A stretch of DNA of 64,000 nucleotides. It comes from Rhynchopus euleeides. Lineage: Eukaryota > Euglenozoa > Diplonemea > Diplonemida > Diplonemidae. Positions 33,560 to 44,500 of this stretch are shown here, one piece after another. Below the pieces are notes generated by a model. The model worked only from the letters and a program-made list of their open reading frames with translations, was not told the origin of the DNA and searched no databases. The stretch spans positions 124,001 through 188,000 of the forward strand of contig OY723260.1 of assembly GCA_963210315.1 (NCBI GenBank). Reading direction: 5' to 3'. The first letter of the stretch is position 1. Every line of letters begins with the position of its first letter. A program made the translations under genes and the position numbers.

Positions 33560-34680
33560 CAGGCCCGCATGGGGGACGGAGCACGCAGAACGCCAGTGCA
33601 GCACCGGCATCCAACACCGCCTGTGTCTGATCGTCGTTGCCCACAACCATGTTCCCCACAACACGCAGATCAGGATGGAAAATACAATAGTATTCATCTG
33701 CCAGATTCGAGATCACACGGGGTAGCACACCACTGTCCAGCACAATCTGGATGCGTTTGTTTGACCTCTCGCTCGCATAGGTCAGACCCCACAGCGCGTC
33801 CATGACAGTCTCTGCGTCATCAACACCACCCTCTCCATGTCAGGAGCCCCTAATGCCATTCGACTCTGCAACCCCCTCTCTTCCCGATTATCAGGCGGAA
33901 ACGCCGTCTCACCAGGGGAGCGACACGCTCTCCCCCGAGTGCACGTCGCCGAGCCCTTACGTGGGGCGTCGACTTCCTTTCTCCCCTTCCTCCCCCTCTG
34001 AGTCCTCGGTTCCCCGCGCGCAAAAACGTGTAGCGCACATGCGGGAGGCAGACGAATCTGCCCTAGAGCGCGGTTCGTTTCACAACAGAAGAATAGATCT
34101 CCCTTCCTCTCGCATTATCATCAGCACAGCTAGATCAGGCGTGCCTTCCCCTTTCCCACGGGCCTCACAGGCCTTGCGCTTCTTGGAGCGCAAGACACGT
34201 GCTGTCCGTCCTTCTCGTTCTCGTTTCCTCCGGAAGCAGGTGTTGCGTGCGGTTCCGAAGCGCACCCGCTGCATCCCCTCTCCCACCATCTTTCGTTCGG
34301 CGGCTATTCCGCGCTCTTTTCAACGCGTCGTCGCGAAGATTGCGCCTCAGTACCAGCAGGCGCAATCTCCGGCTTCCAGTGTGTGTGTGTCCCCCCTCCT
34401 TTACAGCGCAACGAGGAGGAGAGCGAAACCGTGTGGTGTCACGTAGAGCAAGAGTAGGATAGCGGGCCCGGTTCCTCACGGTATGGTCCTTCGGGGCCAG
34501 GCTGCGATGCCAGCACGCTAACCCAAATTGCAATACGTCATCAACAGAAATCATGTGAGACAGAACAGGCACTGCGGCAGGCAGCACACTCTGCCACCAG
34601 CATCGACTGCAGCAGAGACAGGGACCCCGACAGAGTTGCGCCGTCCTTAGTCAGTACGTCTAGACCTTACAGAGTCACTT
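33560..34680 (-). pseudogene. Armadillo-repeat pseudogene, rearranged and interrupted
   Basis: 33,580-33,825 matches the middle of the two intact armadillo genes (MDALWGLTYASE, IQIVLDSGVLPRVIS, TQAVLDAGAALA). After an insertion at 33,826-34,546, a further 130 bp holds AAVPVLSHMIS-like sequence joined directly to a fragment from near the C-terminus (LSGS, then a diverged AAVDAG part). The order of pieces does not match the gene, so deletion or shuffling has occurred. It lies immediately downstream of the intact copy on the same strand. Confidence 0.75.
33826..34546. mobile_element. 721-bp insertion in the armadillo pseudogene (SINE-like end)
   Basis: CGTCATCAACA (11 bp) occurs at 33,815-33,825 and again at 34,536-34,546, a target duplication. 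The right end, read on the minus strand, is the SINE-like module also at 4734 (TATTGCAATTTGGGTTAGCG). The body is Ser/Arg-codon-rich on the plus strand but I do not regard it as a gene. No poly(A) or tail repeat is visible at the left end. Confidence 0.6.
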
Positions 34681-34792
34681 TCTCAGGTCGTATACATGAC
34701 CGACATCCCGACCCAAGCTGAGGGGGGGTGTCGGGATCGAGAGCAGCACAACCTCGCCCTGTGGCGGTGTGTGGCAGCAGGGCACACAGTGA

Positions 34793-36187
34793 TCAAGCTT
34801 CGAGATCAGGAAACCACTTCTTGGCAAAAGTGACTGCCTCCTTCTCGGTAGATTCACGCAGCAGCTCCACAATACCAGCATCGACTGCAGCAGAGACACA
34901 GGGGTTGTCCCCAGACCCCGACAGGGTTGTGCCGTGCTCCATCAGTAACCCCAGACCCTCCAGAGCCACTTCATCAGTTTCTGCACACGATCCGGGGTGT
35001 TTCAGCCACGCAACGAAGGCTGGGACAAAACCTTCGTTAAAGAACACCGTGCGCTGCTCCTCGGTGCCTCCGTGCATGGCATTCGCCAGCACCCAAGCAG
35101 CCGGTTTCATGACGTCTGTGGGCAGATCCTGCGTTGTCATGAGATCCACAAGAAGCACCATGAAGTCGAGGTCGACAAGGTGTTGCAGCTGCGAAGGTGT
35201 CCCTACATCAACGTTGCCGATGGCCAACAGACACCCCTTTGTCACCTCTTTCTTCTGGGGAACTGACAGCAGCTTGCGAATGGCCAGTGCAGCACCGGCA
35301 TCCAACACTGCCTGTGTCTGACTGTCGTCACCCGTCATCATGTTCCCCACAATACACAGAGCAGGGTGCAGGATATAAACCTCTTCATCTGCCAGCTTCG
35401 AGATCACACGGGGTAGCACACCACTGTCCAGCACAGTTTGAATGAGGGAAACTTCGCACGCATAGCTCAGACCCCACAGCGCGTCCATGGCGGTATCGGG
35501 GTCATCAACAGAGATCAGGTGAGACAGAACAGGCACTGCGGCACGCACCACGTTCTGCCCCACAGTAGGCTTGCCGCGCAGCAGTCCGTAAAGCGCGAGT
35601 GTTCCGTCACTCTTCATCTGAAGTGAGGCACCCACGTGCAGGCTGGCCAGGAGGGGCTGCAAGGCACCGGCACCGAGGGCCATGTCGCGCATGTTGGTGC
35701 TGTTATTCACAATGTTCGCGAGGCACCACGCGGCCTGCTCCTGCAGGTGGTTGTTCGAGCTGGACAGCATGCGGATGATGGGCGGCAGTGCGCCGTGCTG
35801 CACGACAACATCCGTCTGCTGGGTGGTGCCGGCCGCAATTTTGGTGAGTGCCCAGGCAGCCTCGCGCTGCAGCTGTGGGTTGGAGTGCGAGAGGAACTCC
35901 ACCAGCTTCGGCACAACAGGAGGCGATGCGGCAATCACCATGTCGATAGGCGGTTGGTTGAGACGCATCACCCGCAAGGCAGTCGCAGCATGGAGCTCGT
36001 CTTCCCCGCCAGCATACAGCTGTACCGCAAGCCCTGCGATGGAACTCGGTGTCGGCACGATAAAGATGTGATTCTTCACCCTCTTGCGCTTCTTCATGGC
36101 AACCTTCTTCTCTGCACGCAAGGCAGCGTCCTTCTTTTCCACATCCGTGAGAGAAGCAGCAGCAGGGCTGGTGGCAACACACGCCAT
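34793..36187 (-). CDS. Armadillo-repeat protein, importin-alpha-like, copy 1
   Basis: The 464-aa product is a chain of about nine armadillo repeats, with typical importin-alpha wording (NPQLQREAAWALTKIAAG, LQEQAAWCLANIV, EAAWAL, VLDAGAALAIRKLL). The N-terminus is short and has a basic patch (KKRKRVKN) in the place of the importin-beta-binding domain. Importin-alpha carries nuclear localisation signals to importin-beta. Here the shortened N-terminus makes either a divergent import adaptor or another ARM scaffold possible. The start MACVATSPAAAS follows CCTCTCCAACACAG by about 35 nt. A near-identical copy lies at 54.4-55.8 kb, and both share about 95 bp of 3' flank. No introns. Confidence 0.8.
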   Translation of the reverse strand: MACVATSPAAASLTDVEKKDAALRAEKKVAMKKRKRVKNHIFIVPTPSSIAGLAVQLYAGGEDELHAATALRVMRLNQPPIDMVIAASPPVVPKLVEFLSHSNPQLQREAAWALTKIAAGTTQQTDVVVQHGALPPIIRMLSSSNNHLQEQAAWCLANIVNNSTNMRDMALGAGALQPLLASLHVGASLQMKSDGTLALYGLLRGKPTVGQNVVRAAVPVLSHLISVDDPDTAMDALWGLSYACEVSLIQTVLDSGVLPRVISKLADEEVYILHPALCIVGNMMTGDDSQTQAVLDAGAALAIRKLLSVPQKKEVTKGCLLAIGNVDVGTPSQLQHLVDLDFMVLLVDLMTTQDLPTDVMKPAAWVLANAMHGGTEEQRTVFFNEGFVPAFVAWLKHPGSCAETDEVALEGLGLLMEHGTTLSGSGDNPCVSAAVDAGIVELLRESTEKEAVTFAKKWFPDLEA

Positions 36188-36816
36188 GGTGTGGTGAAGT
36201 GTCGACACAAATAGAATCACCTGTGTTGGAGAGGCTGTGGACAGACATCACGGTTGCACGGGGCAGCACAGTCTGTGCCGATGCGCGGGACCTGAATAGA
36301 AGTGCTGGGGGCCCTCGCTACCAGATGTGACTGAGTGAGAAAAAGTGAGTTCCAGCCCACTTCCCCTCACTGACTGACGAGCTGTGACGAGCTTTGACTG
36401 GTAGCGAGGGCCCCCGCTCGACAGAACTTGATAGTCCTATGGAATACACACACGGTGAACGTGACGTTATTGTCTTATGCCTGCAGAACAACAGGACTCA
36501 GGCCTGTGGTGGTTCAGAGGGCTGCGGCAAGGCAGGTTTCTGAAAACCCGGGTCAGGAGGGGAAAGACAGGCGGGGGGCGGGGCGGGGGCGGGGGAGGGG
36601 AAGTTGTCTCCCTCGCGTCAAAGGCAGCATTTGTGGTGCTGCTGCACTCCCCCGGGAAGCATCGGTCCACACAGAGCGTGCGTGTAAATTGTGTTCCGTT
36701 CGCTTTGGGTCCAAACAATATCCCTCCCCACCGTGCGCTGTGGTGATGCTCTGTGAAGCGGCATCCATTTCGCGACGCCTTTTGCCTCTCGTAACAAGCA
36801 ATAACTAGGAAAAATA
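36188..36816. other. Intergenic with a MITE
   Basis: Contains the GGGGGCCCTCGC MITE. Otherwise no gene seen. Confidence 0.45.
36307..36415. mobile_element. 109-bp MITE, GGGGGCCCTCGCTACC variant
   Basis: The ends GGGGGCCCTCGCTACCAG and CTGGTAGCGAGGGCCCCC form an 18-bp perfect inverted repeat. The interior has TCAGTGAGGGG-like and GTCAGTG elements, reminiscent of the GGGGTCTTCGC family. Its flanks give no clean target duplication. Confidence 0.65.
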
Positions 36817-36957
36817 TTACGAGATCATATTGGCCTCTGTGCAGATAGAATTGCACTGGACACTTCCACAACTATGCCTGATGAGCAGGTGGATCACGAA
36901 GAAGAAGCAAATCATGAGCAAGAGGCCAGTAGCAGTCCCGAGTCCGTCAACCTCCAT
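36817..36957 (-). CDS. Possible 46-aa single-pass membrane protein
   Basis: A small frame (MEVDGLGTATGLLLMICFFF, then VIHLLIRHSCG, ending ICTEANMIS) has one strong hydrophobic helix and lies on the same strand as all host genes. A possible acceptor (GTGTGGTTAG) is 8 nt before the ATG. Such short proteins are easily chance frames, so support is weak. No family recognised. Confidence 0.3.
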   Translation of the reverse strand: MEVDGLGTATGLLLMICFFFVIHLLIRHSCGSVQCNSICTEANMIS

Positions 36958-37384
36958 GATATCCCCTAACCACACTGGCCTGCTGTGTGCAGCAATACAA
37001 TACATCGCAATTCACCTCCCGGCGGCGTTCTGCAATAGACGCCCATGGGGGTGCCAACACAGACCGACCCTTCCTTACGACAGCCGGAACTCTTCTGTCG
37101 TATTTCGACGACCAAGGCTGGCGGCTGAAGGGGTTGTGCCGACGGGGCACAAAGCTGTAATTGCACCTCACATGCCAGGACAAGCAGAAGCGCTCATGCT
37201 GTACCGAAGCGGGAGGTGTCCATCACATCGTCGTCTGTGTGTGGCATTCAGACCAGATTTATTGGCAATACAGTCGCTCGCACTGCCCCCCACCCCCCAG
37301 AGACCCCATGGATCTTAGCATTGCAAATTTCGGTTGTGATGCTGCTCTGCACTGCTTGAAAAAAGCTTGATCTCAGGAAGCCCC
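36958..37384. other. Intergenic, no gene seen
   Basis: Short frames only. Confidence 0.35.
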
Positions 37385-37650
37385 CCCCAGTGGGTGGTGG
37401 GCTCGTCCCGTGTAGTTGCAGGGTTGCTGAGCGAATCGCGCAGCGAAAATCGTACGCATTTCGCTGTAATAAAAGACCTTACACTGCCCAGCAACTGCTA
37501 AAAGGCAGATCCGGGCTACTTTTCGTTGAGCGCACACTCCTGTGTCAAAGGCTGTGGAAGCCCCTGTGAAGTGGTATGAAGGTGCGATCTCTGACAAAGC
37601 TTCAGTTGTATGATTTCCTTCGCGACTTCGCTACGCTTCGTCGCTCGTTG
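37385..37650 (-). repeat. Dispersed repeat R, copy 2, with unoccupied retrocopy target
   Basis: On the minus strand it reads GAGGCAACGAGCGACGAAGC, then CACTTCACAGGGGCTTC, then GTGTGCGCTCAACGAAAAGT and GTAGCCCGG. The segment 37,520-37,534 (complement TGCGCTCAACGAAAA) corresponds to the duplicated target of the retrocopy at 20.8 kb, here present once. Confidence 0.65.
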
Positions 37651-37817
37651 CCTCTCAAGAAATTGGGCGCGAAAACAGAAAAGGGGGCCAGACACCGGAA
37701 ACAACAAGACAAGACTTCGGCTGCGGCAGGCTGTGCTCCTTGGCGGCATCCTTAAAGTTCTCGCCATCCACCCACCCCCCCCCCCCGTCACCCTCTCGCA
37801 CGGCGCCCTAGTTTCAG

Positions 37818-37945
37818 CTTTGACCAGTGAACTAACTAGTTAGGTAACTAGTTAGTTTCCTAACGAGTGATTACTAGTTAATAACTAGTTACTTACTAGT
37901 GATCACTAGTTACTTACGAGTGATCACTCGTCATATAACTAAACC
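37818..37945. repeat. TAACTAGTTA / GTGATCAC palindromic tract
   Basis: Alternating TAACTAGTTA, ACTAGTGATCACTAGT and CGAGTGATCACTCG units. The same vocabulary flanks the MITE at 47,839-48,222. Confidence 0.7.
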
Positions 37946-39095
37946 CCCCTCCTGCATAATCTTAAATAACGGAGGATCCTTGAAATCGGTAGTGGACAGT
38001 AGCGGACAGGGCGGACATTTCCTTGTGGAAAAAGTGCCCGAAAAAAAAATTCGAAAAGGTCCCCCTTACAGAATTAGCCTTTTTTCAAAAAATCGGAAAA
38101 TTTCGGACCGCAATTTGTACCCAAGAAAGTGCCGAATTTTCGGACTTGGTCCGATTTGAACGATTTCCGTGCCTCTTGCAACCCCCATGAGGGGCGGCTG
38201 CTGTTTCGGGTTCTTCCGGTGGTACATGCTGGGGTGTCAGGACAGGGAATCCTGCTCGCTGTACCCGGTGATCCCTGACGCAGCCAGGAAGTGGAGAGCC
38301 TTGGAACCCTGGTTGAGGCCTGTAACACCCGGCCTTCCTGCCACTTGTGGCATTGTGGAGTGGAGGTGGTTATGGAGAAGGTTCTCTCTCCGTCCGGTCG
38401 AGCACAACCGTCCTCTCCAGCCAGGGGTCATCTACTTTCCAAACAAGGGCCAGGAACATGCTCAAACAAACCAATTGATCAGAAAATCTGGCTTGCCGTG
38501 GAATCATTGAGCATTGGGGAGTGGTTTGCCCCCTTGCTGCGTATGACATGTCCATTTTTGACGATTTTTGGGCAGAATTTGGTGCGTGGGACCTTTCGAT
38601 TTTCATGATTTTTTTCAGAATTTCGTGGGGACCGGTACCCCATTTGAGGGCCAAAAATCTCATTTCCGAGGCCTGGGAATGGTCGCAGTGGCCTCAGATG
38701 TCCAAAAACGTTCAATTGAAAAGCGCCCTATCACTTCACAGCTACAACCGCTCTGATGAATTTCCTTTTGTTTGTTGCGTTGACGCTTCTACACACAAAA
38801 CCCTGAACTGATCACACCCTGAGCCTGATGAAGGGTGGGGTTAGTGTATAGAGCACGTTTGGTTGCAGCTGTGGTGGGGCGCTTTCCGCTCACACGAGTG
38901 TGCTTAACCTCTCCTCGAAAAAAAATTCGAAAGGTCCCCCCTACTGGCACCCCGGATTAGGACATGTCTCTGGGGGTGTCCGGGGGGCATTTTTAGCCCA
39001 TTTTTGGCTGGGGAAAATGGGCCATTTTTCACGATTTTTTCGGTTTTTTGTCCGGACCGGCACCGCATTTGAGGGGCCAAAATCTGATTTCCGAG

Positions 39096-39201
39096 GGGGT
39101 CTTCGCTACGGGGTGATCGTCAGTGCATTTTGGTGCATTTCCTGTTGAATTGGCTGAAAACTGACGAAGTTTGTCGAAGTTTGTCGACCAGCGAAGACCC
39201 C
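39096..39201 (-). mobile_element. 106-bp MITE (GGGGTCTTCGC family), copy 3, exact 5-bp duplication
   Basis: The element GGGGTCTTCGCTACG to CAGCGAAGACCCC is flanked by CCGAG on both sides (39,091-39,095 and 39,202-39,206). The unoccupied homologous site (complement near 3400, GGGCCTCGGAAATC) has CCGAG once. Orientation is opposite to copies 1 and 2. Confidence 0.85.
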
Positions 39202-39364
39202 CCGAGGCCCGGGAATGGTCGCAGTGGCTTCATTTGGCCAAAAACGTTCAATTTACCCTTCCCCAAAAAAAAATTTCGAAAGGGTCCCCCCAGGCGTGTA
39301 TCTATTTCACGGAATGAAAATAGGAATTTGGGGGGAAAATATTTTTTTGCACTATTTTTTTTTG

Positions 39365-39660
39365 CACTTTTTTCCTTTGGATTTTATTGTGACCCTACTT
39401 GGTATTGGCAGAAAATTTTTATGTTCCCGGTCTTGGATGTGCTCAAACATTCAAAAGAACACATTTTCCGTGGCCAAAAAATTTTTTGCACCCGGAGGTG
39501 GGGATGGGGGTGGTGGTCACTACTTTTTTGCACCATTTTCCTTTGGGTTTTATTGTGACCCTACTTGGCATTGGCAGAATTCTTTTATGTTCCCGGTCTT
39601 GGATGTGCTCAAACAGTCAAAAGAACACATTTTCCGGGTGCAAAAAAATGTTGCACCTGG
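39365..39660 (+). repeat. Tandem duplication of a ~170-bp unit
   Basis: TTATTGTGACCCTACTTGG, then TTATGTTCCCGGTCTTGGAT and GTGCTCAAACA, recurs 170 bp later with few differences. Each copy ends at a CACCCGG/CACCTGG and G-rich stretch. Confidence 0.75.
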
Positions 39661-39715
39661 GGGGTGGAGAGGGGGGTCGGAGGGCGGTGGTGTGAGGCTT
39701 GCTCTCGAGCTCAAA

Positions 39716-39945
39716 CCAACAGATGTTCACTACCGTGGCCTCCGGCGGCTGGGGGGCTCCGCCCCCCAGACCCCCCTGTGGCGTGTCTTTGCGCGACAAT
39801 TTATCGTCCCCCCATGCGACATGTGCTATCTGTCAGTTGTGTTGTACTTGAGCGTATGCGACTATGGAGCCAGGCCAACAGACGTTCGCTACCGTGGCCT
39901 CCGGCGGCTGGGGGGCTCCGCCCCCCACACCCCCCTGTGGCATGT
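39716..39945 (-). repeat. Paired GC-rich hairpin repeat, copy 4 (inverted)
   Basis: Modules at about 39,722-39,780 and 39,886-39,945, 164 bp apart, each CTACCGTGGCCTCCGGCGGC followed by the CTGGGGGGC/GCCCCCCAG hairpin. Confidence 0.75.
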
Positions 39946-41522
39946 GCCTGGTCTTGGAGCCAAGTCCTTGCGCGTACGGGGCTGCGGCATGTCGGTTCCA
40001 GCACCCTCGCGGGAGGCTGGGCCCGAGCACTGATCTCTAAGAGACGAACCACCTTGCGAATGCGATCGGGTTTGCGGGCTTGCGGCCATGACATCTCGAA
40101 AGGGTTGTCGTGGACCCGTGATCATGTTTCGGGTTCGACTTGGTGGGCATCCGTGGCGATTCGCGGAACCACGTGTATGTGTGCGAGGAAGCAAAGAGAT
40201 AACACACCAGGAGCCACACAGCACCAGGTCGACCTGGATCTGATCGAGCTCAGGGGGAAGGAAGCACAGTCACCAAAGTGATATCACCACCGGCCTCAAC
40301 CACCAAACTGCAACCGCAGAAGTTCCGCTATTCTCACAAGGGAAGGCGCCCTGGGATGTAGCAGTGATTTGTGTGCAGCGCCATCAAGTGACACTGACCG
40401 CCTTGAACAGAGAGGTAGTGTACAGATGGCGATCAGTGAGAGGGCGTGCTGTGTCCTTCCACTTCCCCATCTACCTCCATTCGTTCACCGTTGTTGATAG
40501 TGATTTTTTCGCCATTTTTTCGAATCGTATGCATCGGTCAGGCCGAGTGAATCAAAATAGCGCAAAAATCACACCAAAATCTGTGTCTGAGGCACAGAAA
40601 TCGTGCATAAAAGTACCCAAAAAAAGTGCAAAAAAACCAAAATAGGATTTCGAAAATTGGCCAAAATACCCCCAAAATAGAGCCACACCTGGGTCCCCCT
40701 ACAAATCGCCGGTCTTAGGAATTTTTTTTGGGCACCCAGATTTCAAAAATTTTCAAACTATTTTCTGGACCAAAAATCAAACTATTGAGGTCCTGGCCGG
40801 ACATGTCCGGGGGGGGGGGGGGGGGGGGGGGGGTCAAAATTGGATTTCCCGAATTTCCGGGTCTGGACATGTCCGCCCGGACATCCGGACACCAGAAAAT
40901 GTCCGCCCGGACATGTCCGCCCTGTCCGGGGCGGACATTTCTGGATGTCCGGATGTCCGCCCGGACATGTCCGGGCGGGAAATTCGGGAAATGTCCGGGG
41001 GGGGGGGGGGGGGGCAGTGTTGTTAGAAACCGAGTTTTAAACATTTTAAACGTTTTACAGGGGGGGGTCAAATAAACGTACTTAGTACTACTATTCGGCG
41101 AACGCGCGGGCCTAAATCGACCTCGCCAGAAAATTAATAAATAGTTTGCGAGCGAATAGACGTACTAAGTACGTCTATTCAACTTTTCCTAAAAACGCTG
41201 TTTGCAGGGGCTCTGCGGGGCTGTTTGGTCCACCAGGGGCGCGCTGGTCACTGCTGTCGTCCGTCTCTCACTTCTTCTGCCTTCCGGTCGAGTATCCGCT
41301 CTGTTCTCGTCCTACCACTCGCCCCTCATTTGGTTTCGTACCGTTTTGATTTGTATTGCCTCCCCCCCCCCTCTGGTGCCCCCCCTGGTTGACATTCTTG
41401 TTGAGTTAGTGAAAGCATACACAGTTCATCAGAGCTGTCAGCTTCACTGTCGGTGGTTGGTTGGTGCGTTGATGCTTAAAAAAAGATGTGAAAAGGGCAA
41501 GCCACAACCAGCACGCCCCAAC

Positions 41523-44500
41523 TTACTTCTTCTTGGGCTTGCTGGGGCAAGTCTGCATGTTGTGCCCAGGCTTCCTACACCCTTTGCAGAGCCTGCGGTG
41601 TTTGTTGGGAGTCTGGGTGGTCGGGGACGCTGCGCGCTTCTTTTCGGAGGACTGGGAGGACTGGGAAGGCTGTGTCTGTGTGAGAGAGTTCACACGAACC
41701 GGCTTCGCCCATGCCAAGATGCTTGTCTGTTGGGTTGGCTGAGACACAACTTTCTTTTGGGTGGACTGCTTCTCTGTGCTCTCTTTTGCCTTCCCGTCCA
41801 ACCCAGGTTCAAGGTCCGCACCACCAGCCTCAGGGGATGTTTCTGTGCTTGGTGCGAAGGTGAGGTCCGGACAAAGGGAGCTCTTCACGAACCCGTCCTC
41901 CTCACCCGACACCTTCAGCACGTACCCCATATCCCGCAAGCGCTGGGCTACCACCTCCCCCCTCACACTTTCCACCGACTTTCCCCAAACAGCTCCAACA
42001 GAGGTGCACATGGCCTCGCGGTACCACCTCTCTGTGAAGCGACAATCCTGGCGAAAACCTTCGGCTGTTGATTTCTTTATCTCGAGACGGGCTTTGTCCT
42101 TGAGCCCTTCCAGGTGAGTGTGGAAGGCAGCCTTGAATGGTGCAAATGCATGCACATCAAGGTACTGCACTGTTCCTGTCAACCCACCTGGAATGACCGC
42201 TGACTTCGCCCCCGTCTTCCTGTGCAAGTACGCAACATTTTTTGGTGCAATGTGTGTTGTCGCCGAGTCATAAATGACAAGCACGTTTTTGTTTTTGCAA
42301 ATGGGGGCCAAGACGCTGTCAATCCACCACCGCCACTCGGCTTCTTTGACCCAGCCGGTTTTCTGGAAAGTACAGTTAACCCCCGAGTCTTTGTGAATCT
42401 GATGCTCCTCCTTCTTTATCCTCTCGCCCGCACCTTTAAAAACGATCGACTGCTTTGTCGCAAGAATGGTCCTGTCTTTCACACTGAACGTGACAGCACC
42501 AATCAACGTGGCAAATCTATTTTTGCCAGCATCGGTATCGACCATGATGTTGGTGTCAGTGGTGTAGCACAACAGTTTGTCCCTGCGGGTAGAGCTCTTG
42601 TACAAGGCAGACTCATCCACATTCACAACCAGGTCAAAAGTACCAAAGGGGTTGTGCAGCAGCTCGGACCCGATGGAGAGGCGTCTGATGGTGGACCAGA
42701 AGCTGTGCAACTGGACCCGGGCTTTTTCAAGAGAAAGCTTGGCAATGCGCGAAGTACGAAATTGAAACTTGTTTCTCCTGGCCCAACCGTCAATCCACTC
42801 CACCGAAGCCTGGAAGCCTTTCGGGAAGGGAACAAAGGACATGGCAAGCTCCTTGATTTTGCGGCGCGTCGTTGGCAAGTCGTTCTTCCGCCGTTCTCCC
42901 ACTTCTTTAAGCACGTGGGCCTCCACCTCAGGAAAGAAACACGACCTCCCCCCCCCCGCCTTTCTTTTGGCATGTGTTTTTCCATCATTTGCTGGGAGGC
43001 TCTTCATCGCCTTATCCTTGGGAAAGTCTCTCTTCCAACGAGTTGCCGTTGTCGAACACTGGTCCCGGTTCACTTGGATAGGAGGGTTACCAGGAGGAGT
43101 AGGAGGAGCAAAAAGGTAAGCACGCATGGTCTCCATCACCGGGAGCCCAGCCCACAACAAGGAGGCTACAGCCTGCTTGTAGTGGGACGTGTAGCAGGCC
43201 CGGCGGGTTGTATCCCCAACCTTTGAAGGGGCCCTGCAGTGCTTAATTTCCCCCCCCAAAAACTCCTTTAGGTTTTCAACCGAGAGCACAATATCCGGGG
43301 AAGGGGTCTCCCCCTTCGTTGCACTCTCGGTATCCCCACCCGTGTTCCCTTCCCCACCCGTGTTCCCTTCCTCCCTTCCCTCCCCACTGTCCCCACTCCC
43401 GTCATCAGAGCCGTTCTTTTCGAGTTCTTCGAGAACAGAGACTTTTTCGATGTCGTCGTCGTCGTCGTCGTCGCAGGTGCTCTCAGAGCTGCCATTCGAT
43501 CCAGCGCCGCCCTCTGAGTCAGCGTCATCGTTCTCTGAGGTAGTGTCGTCGTTCGGTCCAGCGTCGTCGTTGCTCGCAGAAACCACAATCGCGCACGCGG
43601 TCTCCGCAGCCAACAGCTCCCGAAGATCACGGAGCACAGATTTGAGATCGTCTTTGGAGGGTGCCTGGCGTTCTTGGACCTCCCGCTCGATATCAGCAGC
43701 TGAAGACAGCTGATGAATCCGTGTGGGGAAAAAGTGTGTTGCATGCCGGACGGCCTGAATCCCACACGACCACGCGTCCTTCTGCATCCCACTCAACACC
43801 ACACGGACAGTGCTGAACTTCTGCTCGAGGCTCTTGGCGAGTGGAGAACCGTGAATGATCGCGTGGTCGTCAATCACGATACACTCATCCTCCCGGAAAG
43901 CACAAAAGACCCAGTGGAGGCCTGTGTTGTTGTGTGTGTTCACCACACAACCCTGCCACTCCGATTTTGTCTCCCAGAACGCCACACCCTGGGGACTAGC
44001 TGGATAGCGCTTCATCCCTTTTGTGATGCTCTCGAACTGGCAGTACTCAAAAAAACGAGTACCGTCCGGGTTTTTCACCGGATCATACCGGGGGTTGGCG
44101 ACACGGGACACTGCTTCTACACCAGCGGGCTGCAGGTAGTGAACCAGCAGGTTCCCCACGTCGCTCGTCGTCAGCCAGTACCCCACCTTGACATTCTTTG
44201 AGGAATGCCCTTTTAAAAACTCGGCCCTTTTGGGGCCGCCTCCGTGCGCTTCCGTCGGCTGTGCCTCACACCCACCCCGAAGGACTGGAATGGGTTTGGC
44301 TTGTGTCTTCGGCGCGGAGCAGTCGGTTGAAGGTTTGGCTTGTGTCTTCAGCGTGGAGCAGTCGATTGAAGGTTCGGCTTGTGTCTTCGGCGCGGAGCAG
44401 TCGGTTGAAGGTTTAGCTTGTGTCTTCGGCGCGGAGCAGTCGGTTGAAGGTTCGGCTTGTGTCTTCGGCGCGGAGCAGTCGGTTGAAGGTTCGGCTTGCG

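Larger units (their letters stand above)
39291..40691. mobile_element. hAT-like non-autonomous element (1401 bp), perfect 8-bp duplication
   Basis: The ends are CAGGCGTG and CACACCTG. GGTCCCCC flanks it on both sides (39,283-39,290 and 40,692-40,699). The empty homologous site near 3325-3337 has this octamer once. An 8-bp duplication and CAG-type ends are known of hAT transposons. No transposase is encoded. Inside are a tandem duplication at about 39,365-39,660 and a GC-rich hairpin pair. Confidence 0.75.
37985..41057. repeat. Inverted partner of the 3.2-4.3 kb block, with later insertions
   Basis: On the minus strand the block matches 3245-4340. It is broken by a ~187-bp insertion at about 38,720-38,907, by a MITE at 39,096-39,201 and by a hAT-like element at 39,291-40,691. 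The matching unbroken sequence on the left shows each junction. The block ends in the GGACATGTCC cluster (40,795-40,995), a G run and an AT-rich palindrome into which the pogo-like element inserted. Confidence 0.8.

Noticed and set aside
33802-34446. A 214-codon Ser/Arg/Pro-rich plus-strand frame
   Set aside because: It lies almost entirely in an insertion with an 11-bp target duplication, starts in armadillo pseudogene sequence, and has no recognisable motif or splice signals.
2262-39945. Regular 12-13 kb spacing of the four hairpin pairs as a higher-order repeat
   Set aside because: The sequence between pairs is unrelated, and two pairs sit inside different transposons, so the spacing is most likely chance.
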